The notes beneath the pieces were generated by a model. It had not been told where the DNA came from, made no database searches, and saw only the letters and a program-made list of their open reading frames with translations. This document shows positions 44,169 through 52,840 of a DNA stretch of 64,000 bases, one piece after another; position 1 is the stretch's first letter, and every line of letters starts with the position of its first letter. Location: assembly GCF_012927305.1 (NCBI RefSeq), contig NZ_JABBGH010000004.1:62001-126000 (forward strand), written 5' to 3'. The position numbers and the translations under genes are program-made. Source of the DNA: Hymenobacter polaris (GTDB taxonomy: Bacteria > Bacteroidota > Bacteroidia > Cytophagales > Hymenobacteraceae).

Positions 44169-44930
44169 CTAGGCATAGTCGGCAGCCTGCAGTGGGGCGT
44201 AGGCTGGCGCGGCCAGCGGCGCACAATCGGCGGCCCAGGCAGGCAGCGGGCTAGCAGATCGGTCGGCCCCTCGTGGCTCGATCACGGCGGGGCTCACGGG
44301 CAACTCCCCAACGAGCTGACTGGCTAAGTGAGCTTCGGGCTCGGCCAGCGGGGTGGGGACGTAATCGCCAGGAGTGAGCTCGGCCACAGCCGCGAGCTGC
44401 TCGGGCGAGAAGAGCAGCAGTACTTGCCCCGGCCCCACGCGCCACAACAGGCAACGGTGGCGGGGCTGATAGTAGAGCGTATGGCCAAAGTAGGTGAGCT
44501 GTAGAAAGACCTGCGGCTGGTCCCACCAGGGCATCTCCAATTCCAGCCGGGGGGCGGGCGCGCTGAGCAAGGCGGCCGGCAGCCAGTGGGCCGGATCAAG
44601 GGTCTCCAGGGGCTGCGCGGCGGGGGGCGGGGTGAAAAGCCCAAGCAGGCGCTCGCCCAGCACGCCGACGAGCTTGGCGGCCAGGTGGCTGCCGGTGAGC
44701 ATGGCCACGTTCTGCCAGCTCGCCGCCAGGTTTACGCTCGGCGTGGGTGTCTCGGGGACGGCTCCTAAGGTGGGCGTCGCCTGGGGGGCTTTCGACCGGG
44801 GTCGACGGGCATAGCTGGCCAGGTTGGCGCAGGAGTTGCCACAGTAGAGGCGGCGCTTGTGGGCCGAGGAGTAGGGCGTGTGGCAGTGCGCGCAAAGGCG
44901 CGTTTCAGGTTGACGTGGGCGGTACTTCAT
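44169..44930 (-). CDS. Zinc-ribbon protein of unknown function (paralogue B)
   Basis: 253 residues from the ATG at 44930. The N-terminal ribbon is RLCAHCHTPY ... RRLYCGNSC, followed by basic residues. The middle block TYFGHTLYYQPRHRCLLWRVGPGQVLLL matches paralogue A (38365-39024). The C-terminus is proline- and alanine-rich. A perfect 20-bp palindrome lies 22 nt upstream of the start. The two paralogues face in opposite directions on either side of the nuclease/Argonaute genes. Function unknown. Confidence 0.75.
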   Translation of the reverse strand: MKYRPRQPETRLCAHCHTPYSSAHKRRLYCGNSCANLASYARRPRSKAPQATPTLGAVPETPTPSVNLAASWQNVAMLTGSHLAAKLVGVLGERLLGLFTPPPAAQPLETLDPAHWLPAALLSAPAPRLELEMPWWDQPQVFLQLTYFGHTLYYQPRHRCLLWRVGPGQVLLLFSPEQLAAVAELTPGDYVPTPLAEPEAHLASQLVGELPVSPAVIEPRGADRSASPLPAWAADCAPLAAPAYAPLQAADYA

Positions 44931-44952
44931 AAAGCAGAAAGAAAGGCAGTAG

Positions 44953-44998
44953 GGTTGTTTTTGCCCCAAGTTACCATGAACTTGGGGCAAAAACAACC
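44953..44998 (-). promoter_or_regulatory. 20-bp perfect palindrome in the leader of zinc-ribbon gene B
   Basis: The arm GGTTGTTTTTGCCCCAAGTT (44953-44972) is exactly repeated in reverse at 44979-44998, with a 6-nt spacer. It ends 22 nt from the start codon of the minus-strand gene. It could be a repressor operator, an RNA attenuator or an element end; no gene lies to the right for 700 nt. Confidence 0.65.
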
Positions 44999-45002
44999 AT
45001 TT

Positions 45003-45696
45003 TACTTATATAATCCAGCCTTTACACCTAGCCTCCCTACCTAACGAGGGCGAATGTGGCAGATTCACACCCTCCCCCGAGTAGTGGTGCCGTCAGGTGT
45101 CAGCCGCCACGCACACGTATCCCGAAGCGCCTAACGATGTGGCAAGGGGGGGCTCAATAAGGCGTGCAATAGTGAGCCCCTATAAGTTCTGGTCAACACT
45201 GCGTCCCTGCTCAGTCATTGTCTTTATCTGCTTCTGCTGAGTATGCTGGCGGCGCAATTTTTGCCCGCGCAGCCCTTAGCGGTCGAGCGCCGGCGTTTGG
45301 TGCTACACGCATCCTAGCTCGCCGGCACTAGGCTGGTGCAGCACCTGCAAGTGCAGGTCGACAGCCTCTTGCCTCACTCGCCCTAGACCGTGAGCCTGAG
45401 ACAATAAGCCCTGACCTTGGCCCAGAAGCTGCGCGATGTGCCGGGCTAGGTCGCGGCCCAGCTCATGCTCGTGTACTTCTATCGGCTGCAGGCGCCAGAC
45501 GACATGCCTGCTGACAAAAGGATGTACCTGAGCTTAGTCATATGCCAAAGGGAGTATAGCCGCATCCTGTCCGGTGTTGGTAGGTAATCAATGCATTCTA
45601 GGCCAGACTCTGTCGGCTTGTCAGGATTACTATATCGGCTTCCTTTTTGTCAGCGTCACTATATCGTCGGCGTTGTTCTCCAGACGCTTGACGCAG
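45003..45696. other. Gene-free stretch between zinc-ribbon gene B and the HerA operon
   Basis: About 690 nt with no open gene. A stretch from 45243 to 45587 reads as protein-like but has four stops, about what chance predicts. No promoter or repeat was recognised. Confidence 0.4.
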
Positions 45697-46434
45697 TTAG
45701 GGCTTCGTTGTCTCCCTAGCGTTGTCCCGAAACTTAGTTTTCAAAGACTCCGTGCTGTCTTTAGTACGCCGAGACTCACTGCCCGTTAATTCCCCGCCTG
45801 CCTCCCGCATAGTCGTAATTTTATCCTTGCGCTCGGTCAATTCCTTGCCATGATTTTTCATCGCGGCTACTTTATCCCGCGAAGCCTTTTCCTTTTCAGC
45901 ACGAGCCTGTTCGCGGGCAGCACTGCCAGTCATTTCCCCAGCCTGCTTTTTCATTTCGGCTACGCGGCTGTTTTCCTTAGTAGGGTTATTGTGACTCATG
46001 GTTGCTTCGGGTTTAGAAGCGCGGGAAGGTTCTTTGGAAGGGGTAGAACGCGCCTGCTCTGGTTTTGAACCGGTGGAGTCGGAGTCGGTAGACACCTTTG
46101 TCTTCTTCTCCAATATCTCACCAGTATTCTTATCCCGGTAAATTCTTAATTCAAGGCCGGCAGACGATTTAGATGCTACTTTTTGCACCGCATCAGCGGA
46201 CCTTTCGTACTTGTGAGTAAGCCGGTTAATATCATGTATTTTCTTATTCGAGCCTGGGCCAGCTATAACCTTACCACCCATATTATCAAATTCGCTTAAA
46301 CTTAGATTGGTTATTGGTTTGCCTTCTTTGTCTAGAGGCGCACCTGGATGTTCTTTAAAGCTGTCAGCTTCTTGCTCCTCTAAGTCCTTTCTCAGGTCTT
46401 CAAGAGGTTTGCTACTAGATGGATGCTTGCTCAT
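45697..46434 (-). CDS. Charged repeat protein, third gene of the HerA operon
   Basis: 245 residues, extremely rich in Lys, Glu, Ser, Arg and Thr, with no hydrophobic core; probably largely disordered or helical. The C-terminal third holds three related units with the core M(K/R)..(A/G)(G/K)E(L/M)T: EMKKQAGEMTGS, AMKNHGKELTER and TMREAGGELTGS. The start codon overlaps the stop of the HerA-like gene (ATGA), so translation is coupled and the product probably acts with the ATPase. I know of no family for it. Confidence 0.75.
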   Translation of the reverse strand: MSKHPSSSKPLEDLRKDLEEQEADSFKEHPGAPLDKEGKPITNLSLSEFDNMGGKVIAGPGSNKKIHDINRLTHKYERSADAVQKVASKSSAGLELRIYRDKNTGEILEKKTKVSTDSDSTGSKPEQARSTPSKEPSRASKPEATMSHNNPTKENSRVAEMKKQAGEMTGSAAREQARAEKEKASRDKVAAMKNHGKELTERKDKITTMREAGGELTGSESRRTKDSTESLKTKFRDNARETTKP

Positions 46435-49061
46435 TGGAAGGGAGTTATTTTGACAAAAACTGGGCTATCTAACTGTTCATCAAATACAATGGCTTCTCCG
46501 GTTTTTAGGTTGTTGACGTAGTTTTTCTGCTTGTCATTCATCCCCATCGCAGTACCTAAGTAATCGCGGTCATCTCTGGATGTTATTCGGTGCATGATTT
46601 TTAGATTGGTATTTTTGATTACATCAGATACTAGCTTAGTAGGAATTTGCTCCACAATAAAAATTCCCTCCCCTTTAGCGCGGATTTCTGCTAGCATATC
46701 GATAAACAAACTAATAGCCTTCGCCTGGCTGCTCTGAGTAGCAGTTCCATCTTCGCCACCACTGGCCTGGGTGCCGCTACCGCTACTCAGCAGCCGGTGG
46801 GCCTCTTCGATAAGTGTAATATGCAAGGGTGGCCCAGCCGAATACTCTTCGCCCGTTACCTGACTACGTTTAATAGCTGATGGCTGTGTTTGACGGTATT
46901 CAAAGAGATAGGTCATTAGAAAAGCCATTACTAGAGCTTTTTCTTCATTATCGGCTAAGTCCTCCAGCTCAATAATAGTGGATTCGGTAAGTAGCGTCTG
47001 CAAGATGTTTGGAACGAGAGCTGCCTCATCGTCCGCATCTACCCATCTATTTGGACAAAGCGCGTGGCCTAATAGCCCTTTTGTCAGCCTAACAAACCGG
47101 CGTTGCAAATAGCTACCAAAGTCCTGCCGCGTCTTTTCGTCCGGAAACAATTCTTCGTCCGAAACATATTCCTTAATTATTTCATCGAAGAAAGCTAGAC
47201 TCAGCGGATAAAGCCGGCGATGGCTCGTTTCGCGGTCGCACCCAGGTTGGCAAGCCGTTGCAGAGTGGTTAATGTAGACAGGCGACTTCGCTGGGTCAAA
47301 AAAGTCAGGCTCCTCTAGCTGAAAATTTTCTTTATACAACAGGTTTAGGCACTCTTCTAATATCAGTGGCATAATTCCGTGCATCGGGAATGCGGCATTA
47401 AAGCAGCCTTTGATGTAGGAAATATGCTGCGTCACTGAAATGCCCGGCATGGGTATCAGGGGATTAAACCGCAGATATTCTGGATGGCATTCGCCCTCGG
47501 GCGTACGAGGCCGCCGAAAGTTGAAGCGATGAAGAGTCTTGCCCTGTGCCTGGAAATAGGGCAGTAACTCTGAATAATATTCGGACTTAACTGGCTCAAT
47601 GAGCAGAAACGGAATGTGTTGCTCGGTGAGGGCCTTGACAAACTGAAGCGTCGTATTGGTTTTACCCGAGCCTGTTGAGCCTACGATTAAACCATGCTTT
47701 GTAAGGTCTTTGACTGGAATGCAATAGTCATGAGCCATTGCCTGAGTCGGGACCGCACTGCCGTCGGCCAGCCGGATACTGGCACCCGCCGTAATAATCT
47801 CCCCCAGCTTTATTTCAGGGCCGGTGGATAGGCGTGGGGTAGGCTGGTAAAACGGTTTGACTGGCTTAGCCGCTACCCCCGGCAAACCCTCGGCACTGGC
47901 AATCGGCAGTCGAAAGAGTGAGGTAGCTTCCACTTCATCCGCTAAGTAGGGGAGGCGGCGGGCGAAGGCAACAACGGTCGGGTCAATCTCAGCGGCCGTT
48001 TCCAACGGGCCGGGTAAGGCAAAACTATAGTGGTTGCCCTCTTCCCAATCGGTACGACATAGCTCACGGTCAGCTTCGCGCAGTGAAAAGCAAATTAGCC
48101 GCGTCTTATCCTGCCCAAAGGATAATTGCGTGCAAAAAGCATTAGCCGCGGCCATGGCAAGCGTTTCGTGAGTAGCAGCTACCTGAATTTTTACCGTAAA
48201 CAAGGACGGAGCCGATAAATACTTGGCGTAGCACTGCTGGTAATTTTCGACGTCTTGGTTGGCAACACCCCGATAGGTAGTCGACAGCATGGCATGGTAT
48301 TGAAGAGCTAGGTTTCGCTCTAGCTCAAAAATGGGCGTCGCGCCTAGCGACAGTCGTAGCTGAATCGGCTCTTCGGCCGATTGGAGCATCTTAAATAGAT
48401 TAAGCCAGCTGTAGCTGTTAGCCGGAATATAGTGACTGCAAGGCAGGTAAAACCGTGTTTTTTCGTCCCAAACGCCTAAATTAGGAGGCGCGATAACTAA
48501 GTGATCAGGTGAGTAAAAGCCCCCTACTGGCACCAGCCGGGAGTCCTTGCGCACCTCTATCACTTGCTTGTTGCCAAGGCGCACTAACTCTTGAATAGCT
48601 GCTTCATCGGGTAGCCTCTGTAAGATGTAGTCGTCGGGCAGAATGCGCTCAAACTCGGTAGCTAGGTCTGCGTAGGCAGAGCCTGATGGGGGATGGCGGT
48701 ATAGCTTACGCAGCAGTAAATAGCAATTGACTACTCGGGTGGTGTGGTCGTTTTGTAGCCGAAGCTCAAGCGTAGCGCCTGGAACCCCGCGGCTAGCTAT
48801 AAACACTGCATTTACGGTGTCAAGAAAGGCTTTTTGACGTAGTAGACTCTTGTGGTATTCTTCGCGGGCCTGGGAGTGAGTGCTCTCATCAAAAAGCGGC
48901 ACTTGTAAGATGCTGTAGCCAATGCGCTGGTGCCATCCATCGTGCATCACACATTCTGGAGGCTTGTCTTGGTCGGGCTGCCACCACTGGTGCCAGTGTG
49001 TGGGGGTAGCGCTCGTCGTGGTTGGCACCGCATAGTTGGCCTTTAGGACAGAAAAATCCAT
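46431..49061 (-). CDS. HerA-like (DUF87) ATPase with long N-terminal extension
   Basis: 876 residues. The ATPase core is C-terminal: Walker A GSTGSGKTN (461-469), Walker B HITLIEEAHRL (747-757) and a probable arginine-finger region HRITSRDDRDYL (824-835), the HerA/FtsK/VirB4 pattern. The N-terminal about 410 residues form an unrecognised extension, much longer than the HAS barrel of archaeal HerA. A C-x3-C pair with nearby His (CQPGCDRETSH, about 604-614) could bind metal. The start overlaps the upstream gene's stop by one base (TAATG). Such ATPases translocate DNA or protein and often act as hexamers in phage-defence or DNA-transfer machines. The machine here is not identified. Confidence 0.85.
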   Translation of the reverse strand: MDFSVLKANYAVPTTTSATPTHWHQWWQPDQDKPPECVMHDGWHQRIGYSILQVPLFDESTHSQAREEYHKSLLRQKAFLDTVNAVFIASRGVPGATLELRLQNDHTTRVVNCYLLLRKLYRHPPSGSAYADLATEFERILPDDYILQRLPDEAAIQELVRLGNKQVIEVRKDSRLVPVGGFYSPDHLVIAPPNLGVWDEKTRFYLPCSHYIPANSYSWLNLFKMLQSAEEPIQLRLSLGATPIFELERNLALQYHAMLSTTYRGVANQDVENYQQCYAKYLSAPSLFTVKIQVAATHETLAMAAANAFCTQLSFGQDKTRLICFSLREADRELCRTDWEEGNHYSFALPGPLETAAEIDPTVVAFARRLPYLADEVEATSLFRLPIASAEGLPGVAAKPVKPFYQPTPRLSTGPEIKLGEIITAGASIRLADGSAVPTQAMAHDYCIPVKDLTKHGLIVGSTGSGKTNTTLQFVKALTEQHIPFLLIEPVKSEYYSELLPYFQAQGKTLHRFNFRRPRTPEGECHPEYLRFNPLIPMPGISVTQHISYIKGCFNAAFPMHGIMPLILEECLNLLYKENFQLEEPDFFDPAKSPVYINHSATACQPGCDRETSHRRLYPLSLAFFDEIIKEYVSDEELFPDEKTRQDFGSYLQRRFVRLTKGLLGHALCPNRWVDADDEAALVPNILQTLLTESTIIELEDLADNEEKALVMAFLMTYLFEYRQTQPSAIKRSQVTGEEYSAGPPLHITLIEEAHRLLSSGSGTQASGGEDGTATQSSQAKAISLFIDMLAEIRAKGEGIFIVEQIPTKLVSDVIKNTNLKIMHRITSRDDRDYLGTAMGMNDKQKNYVNNLKTGEAIVFDEQLDSPVFVKITPFQ

Positions 49062-50698
49062 TAGGCAGATTCATTAAAGAACTCAAGCAGCGTATTCTCT
49101 ACTAGTCGACGTAATACTTCTTCTGAGGGCTCATTCTTTTCAGCTTCTACTTTTTGCAGAAAGCGCTTTACAAAGGATTCCGGCGAAATATTCCGCTCTG
49201 TAAACAGTGGCGAGGCAAGTAACAAAGCTTGGCTAGTAGCCTCAGGGCCTTGCTGGGTCGGGTCCAGTAGAATATTAAGCAATTTATTAGATCCCTGCCG
49301 CACAGCCTCCTTAAATTCTGTTTGCTGCTCGGCGGGCGAGAGCACCTTGGGTTCTTGCTTATGGCTTGAAAAATTGCTGCGTAGTATGCCTATGCCTTTG
49401 GTCCGGTCTTCGGCTCGTTTGACCACATTAACCCCAGGTTGGCCACCATCATTAATGGTCGCTTTGGCCATTTCCTGCTCTATTATGGTGCGACCGTTCG
49501 CGAGTACCATAGCTCGCTCCCGAACATCATTCAGCATATTCTTTATTTCCCCCTCGGAGAACTGGACATCTACGATGATAAACTCCGCTACGTCAAACGC
49601 GTCTTCTATCGTCGTGATACGGGCTAAGTGCTGCTTAATGCGGTTTTGGCAATCTTCTTCTAATCCCGCGAAGTTGATGCTGGTCTTTAGTTTATCGAAG
49701 TTGCTAAAAACCTCCCGGTTAACATCATCAAATACAGTAGCACCGGACTTGGTGTATACATCGCTAACTGCATTGAAGTAGCGACTGGTTACCGAATCAA
49801 TTAGGGCTTGCCGGTCGAATGCCGCTGATATCTCCGTAGTAATGTCCACATTAGCGCCTAGGCGAGCCTGAATGTTTTGAATCTGGGTGTCGGTCAGATG
49901 CGTAGGAAAGCTACTGAAAATTGGTCGTAGAGTGAGATTATATCTAATGTCGCCCATTATAGATTGGGCCGTTCGAGCATTGTGAAGTTTGTGCGACAAG
50001 GATTTAATATCAAACGCATATACATCAGTATATGAAATATCTGCAAAGCCAGCGGGGTGGCGTACCCAGGTCTGCATGCCACCACTAAATTGAGCTACAT
50101 ACACCAGTTGCGTCGGAGAGATATTGACCCAAAGAGGCCGATTGCGACCTGCGATGAAACCTGTAGTTTGTAATGGCTGTGGATTGATGTAGCGAACATT
50201 CCACAATAGCAGCAGCAGGGCTATTAGCAGCAGTACCGACAAAACCTGTGCCCGAGGTAGCTCACTGCCCTCCGCAAAACCTAGTAAAGCACTGTAAAGC
50301 TTATATGCAAGCAAGACCAGTAATAGTCCTAAAATTGCACGTAAACCCCAGGTGGCAGGCTTTTGGCTATGATAGAATAGCCTCGTTATTTGACGAGTAC
50401 TTGAGATACGCCAACCAACCCATTCGGAGGCGCCACCTTTATAAAAAAGGTACAACCACCCTACAGTCAACAAGAGATGCCCCCAAAAAGACAACGTTTC
50501 ATTAAGCAAGCCATTGCGCATTAACAGCACATTCACAAGCGAAGCCTTGCTGCTAGTATCGCCAAACCAGTAAGGAAACGTACAAAAAAACAGTACGCCA
50601 CAAACTACCAGAGTTATTTTATTGATGGCCGGTTCATTGCCCGAACTGCTAGTAACTGTTACCGAAGGACGAACAGCTGTTGGGTAAGTGATATTCAT
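49061..50698 (-). CDS. Four-TM membrane protein with SPFH-like cytosolic part, first gene of the HerA operon
   Basis: 545 residues from the ATG at 50698. Four transmembrane helices are seen within about residues 27-175 (TLVVCGVLFFCTFPYWF; FWGHLLLTVGWLYLFY; LRAILGLLLVLLAY; VLSVLLLIALLLLLW). The remaining about 370 residues resemble an SPFH/stomatin-type arrangement: a beta-rich part with DIRYNLTLRP, then helices with DRQALIDSVTSRYFNAV, and a strand AEFIIVDVQFSEGEIKNMLNDVRERA leading into a coiled region. The SPFH reading is pattern-based and uncertain. It is translationally linked to the HerA-like ATPase and could anchor it at the inner membrane. Confidence 0.75.
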   Translation of the reverse strand: MNITYPTAVRPSVTVTSSSGNEPAINKITLVVCGVLFFCTFPYWFGDTSSKASLVNVLLMRNGLLNETLSFWGHLLLTVGWLYLFYKGGASEWVGWRISSTRQITRLFYHSQKPATWGLRAILGLLLVLLAYKLYSALLGFAEGSELPRAQVLSVLLLIALLLLLWNVRYINPQPLQTTGFIAGRNRPLWVNISPTQLVYVAQFSGGMQTWVRHPAGFADISYTDVYAFDIKSLSHKLHNARTAQSIMGDIRYNLTLRPIFSSFPTHLTDTQIQNIQARLGANVDITTEISAAFDRQALIDSVTSRYFNAVSDVYTKSGATVFDDVNREVFSNFDKLKTSINFAGLEEDCQNRIKQHLARITTIEDAFDVAEFIIVDVQFSEGEIKNMLNDVRERAMVLANGRTIIEQEMAKATINDGGQPGVNVVKRAEDRTKGIGILRSNFSSHKQEPKVLSPAEQQTEFKEAVRQGSNKLLNILLDPTQQGPEATSQALLLASPLFTERNISPESFVKRFLQKVEAEKNEPSEEVLRRLVENTLLEFFNESA

Positions 50699-51277
50699 AC
50701 AAGAACGAGTTGGCTTATTAAAAGGCACTCACGTTAGCTAAGTATGTAATAGCAGTAGCACACTCAGCTTAATTTCGTGTGCAATGTATGAATTTAAGTG
50801 TTTATTCCTATTTATATTTTTAGCTGAACCATTTCATTATGAGCCACTTTGAGTAAGAGGAATGCGCTGGCGGTGTTAATGGCATAAAATAAGTAAACTT
50901 TTTAGAGTGTATGGATGAACTTGTCAGCTTCTCATACCCGAGGGCTAGTCGATACTGGGGTCTGACCATCTGTGCCCTCTTCCCATTTATTGGGCTACTC
51001 GTACGTTGCTGCACGTTCGCCATACTGAGTATCTTCTCATACCAAGTGTATTCTAGCTCACATTGAGGTTTACTAAATCCGTAATGTGTAGTCCCGAAAG
51101 GTGCACCTTTTAGCAGCCTGCTTTTACCAGCTGCAAAGGATCTAGTAGCCGGTCCAAGAAGTAGGGTCAGTTGGTCACGAAGTGGAACCTAACTTTCGGA
51201 GCCCCAAGCAGAAGATGCTTTCTCCGCAAGCATTCGCCCCGGCGTACCTACCTCTTTTCCTCCGCTCCTCCGGCCAC
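50699..51277. other. Gene-free AT-rich stretch upstream of the HerA operon
   Basis: About 580 nt without a recognisable gene. The promoter of the HerA operon should lie near 50700-50800, but no TAnnTTTG box was found on the minus strand. The 17-mer CCCGAAAGGTGCACCTT at 51093-51109 also occurs inverted at 24589-24605. Confidence 0.35.
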
Positions 51278-51814
51278 ATGATCCACCTGCTGCCTTTACG
51301 GACCGACCAAGCGCCGCTTTTTCATCGCTGGCTGCGCGACCCGGAGGTCATCCTCTATTCGCTCTCTGTATTCCAAGAGCTGCAGACGCTTGAGCAGGTG
51401 GCCGACTGGCTGACGCACACGCTTCAAGACCCGCATAGCTTGACGCTCGGCGTCTACTTGGACGAAACTCATGACTTGATTGGGTACGCGGGCATTGCTA
51501 ACATCTCGCGGCGTAATCAAGCGGGGGAATACTTTATTCTGCTGGGAGAAAAGCGCTATTGGGGTCGGGGCATCGGCACGGCCGTGACGCAGCAAGTAGT
51601 CACGCGCGGGTTTCAAGACGTGGGCCTGAACCGGATCATGCTCACGGTATCGGTGCCGAACGAAGGCGGCGTTAAAGCCTATCAGAAGGCGGGCTTTCAG
51701 CTCGAAGGCCGCTTACGCCAGGCCTGCTACCGGCACGGCGCGTTCCACGATAAGCTCGTGATGTCCGTGCTCCGGACCGAGTGGCCGCACCCGCTGCGGC
51801 CTACCACGAACTAG
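51278..51814 (+). CDS. GNAT family N-acetyltransferase (RimJ/RimL-like)
   Basis: 178 residues from ATG 51278, where the GNAT fold begins (MIHLLPLRTDQAPLFHRWLRDPEV). In-frame GTG 51182 and ATG 51215 would add up to 32 residues. Acetyl-CoA binding region: EKRYWGRGIGTAVTQQVV (the R/Q-x-x-G-x-G/A motif as RGIGTA), followed by LNRIMLTVSVPNEGGVKAYQKAGF. The pattern fits the RimL/SpeG-like subgroup that acetylates amines or protein N-termini. Its stop (51812-51814) abuts the stop of the convergent nucleoside hydrolase with no gap. Confidence 0.9.
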   Translation: MIHLLPLRTDQAPLFHRWLRDPEVILYSLSVFQELQTLEQVADWLTHTLQDPHSLTLGVYLDETHDLIGYAGIANISRRNQAGEYFILLGEKRYWGRGIGTAVTQQVVTRGFQDVGLNRIMLTVSVPNEGGVKAYQKAGFQLEGRLRQACYRHGAFHDKLVMSVLRTEWPHPLRPTTN

Positions 51815-52780
51815 TTACGCCGCGGCTGGCTGGGTAAGCTGGCCGAACAAGTAGGCATAGAAGGCGGCTTGGTTGACCGTCCGGGCTACCTCTACCCAGT
51901 GGCCGCTCCCCAGCGCGCGGCGCGTGCGCCCCGCACTGGGCCCCGTGGGCGTGATACTTAACTCCAGCGTTTCGAGCCCAAATGCGTCGGGGATGGCCAG
52001 GTAGCTCGTAGCCAGTACGTCCCACATAAAGTACGTGTATTCGTACGCCGGAATCGTGTCCACCGTGGTGGCCCAGAATTGCCCAGCCAGGCACGCCCAG
52101 GGGTGGACCGCATGCTGGGCCAGCGCTTGCAAAAAGGCCCGGTCAACGGGTACGGTGTTGGTCACGTCCAAGGGAATAAGGGTGAGCGGCAAGTGGAAGG
52201 TCAGCAGCCGCTGCGCCGCCAACGGGTCCCAAAAGACATTCCATTCGGCGCTGCCGTCGTGGTTATAGGTGCGCACGTTGCCCCCCACGTCCACGGCCCC
52301 GCCCATCCACACGACGCGGGCAATCTGGGTGACCAGCTCCGGCGCTAGCTCCAAGGCGTGGACGAGGTTCGTGCAGGGGCCCGTCAGCAGGACGGTCACG
52401 GGCTGCGTAGCCGCCGCCAGCTTATCGCGCAGGAAGACGGCACCCGGACGGGCATCCACCCGCGCCAGGTCCACGGGTAGGTTAATCAGGGCCGGCAGCG
52501 CATTGAGGATGCGCGGCTTGGCGCGCCACTCGGCGGGAAAGGCATTGACCCCATGGCAGTGCCCCACACTCACGGGCACTGCGGAACGCTGGCGGAGGTC
52601 CAGCAGCTTGAGCGTCGTTTCCACGGCCTGCTCGGCGTAACAGTCGGCGGGGGTAATCGAGACGCCCTGCAGCTCCACGGTCTCCATCGTGAGCAGCAGC
52701 AGCAAGGAAATAAAGTCGTCAGCCGAACCGTCGTGGTCGAAGAGGACCGGCAGCCGGGCAGGTAAGTTTGCAGGGTTCAT
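51815..52780 (-). CDS. Inosine-uridine type nucleoside hydrolase
   Basis: 321 residues from the ATG at 52780. The N-terminal calcium-binding motif is DHDGSADD (15-22), a variant of the family's DxDxGxDD. Other family blocks: VLLTGPCTNLVHAL, VVWMGGAVDVGGN, EWNVFWDPLAAQ and PLDVTN. It hydrolyses the N-glycosidic bond of ribonucleosides to base and ribose; the exact specificity is not readable. It diverges from a Nudix-type regulator gene across 60 nt that contain two palindromes and its own TAAGTTTG -7 box, so it is probably under that regulator. Confidence 0.92.
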   Translation of the reverse strand: MNPANLPARLPVLFDHDGSADDFISLLLLLTMETVELQGVSITPADCYAEQAVETTLKLLDLRQRSAVPVSVGHCHGVNAFPAEWRAKPRILNALPALINLPVDLARVDARPGAVFLRDKLAAATQPVTVLLTGPCTNLVHALELAPELVTQIARVVWMGGAVDVGGNVRTYNHDGSAEWNVFWDPLAAQRLLTFHLPLTLIPLDVTNTVPVDRAFLQALAQHAVHPWACLAGQFWATTVDTIPAYEYTYFMWDVLATSYLAIPDAFGLETLELSITPTGPSAGRTRRALGSGHWVEVARTVNQAAFYAYLFGQLTQPAAA

Positions 52781-52789
52781 GAGCAAATA

Positions 52790-52828
52790 AGCGTAGTTAA
52801 TACGCAAACTTAGCGTACTAAATACGCT
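52790..52828. promoter_or_regulatory. Two tandem operators between nucleoside hydrolase and Nudix regulator
   Basis: AGCGTA-GTTAA-TACGCA (52790-52806) and AGCGTA-CTAAA-TACGCT (52812-52828) share half-sites and spacing, and start 22 bp apart, two helical turns. Between and overlapping them on the minus strand is TAAGTTTG (52805-52812), a full TAnnTTTG -7 box for the nucleoside hydrolase, with a TTGG 19 nt upstream (52832-52835). Bound protein would block that promoter. The second site ends 12 nt before the regulator's start codon, so autoregulation is also likely. Confidence 0.75.
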
Positions 52829-52840
52829 TACCCAAGATCT

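Noticed and set aside
45243..45587. Protein-like frame with four in-frame stops, resembling the stop-riddled tnpA
   Set aside because: Four stops in 114 codons is about what random sequence of this composition gives, and there is no motif to anchor it.
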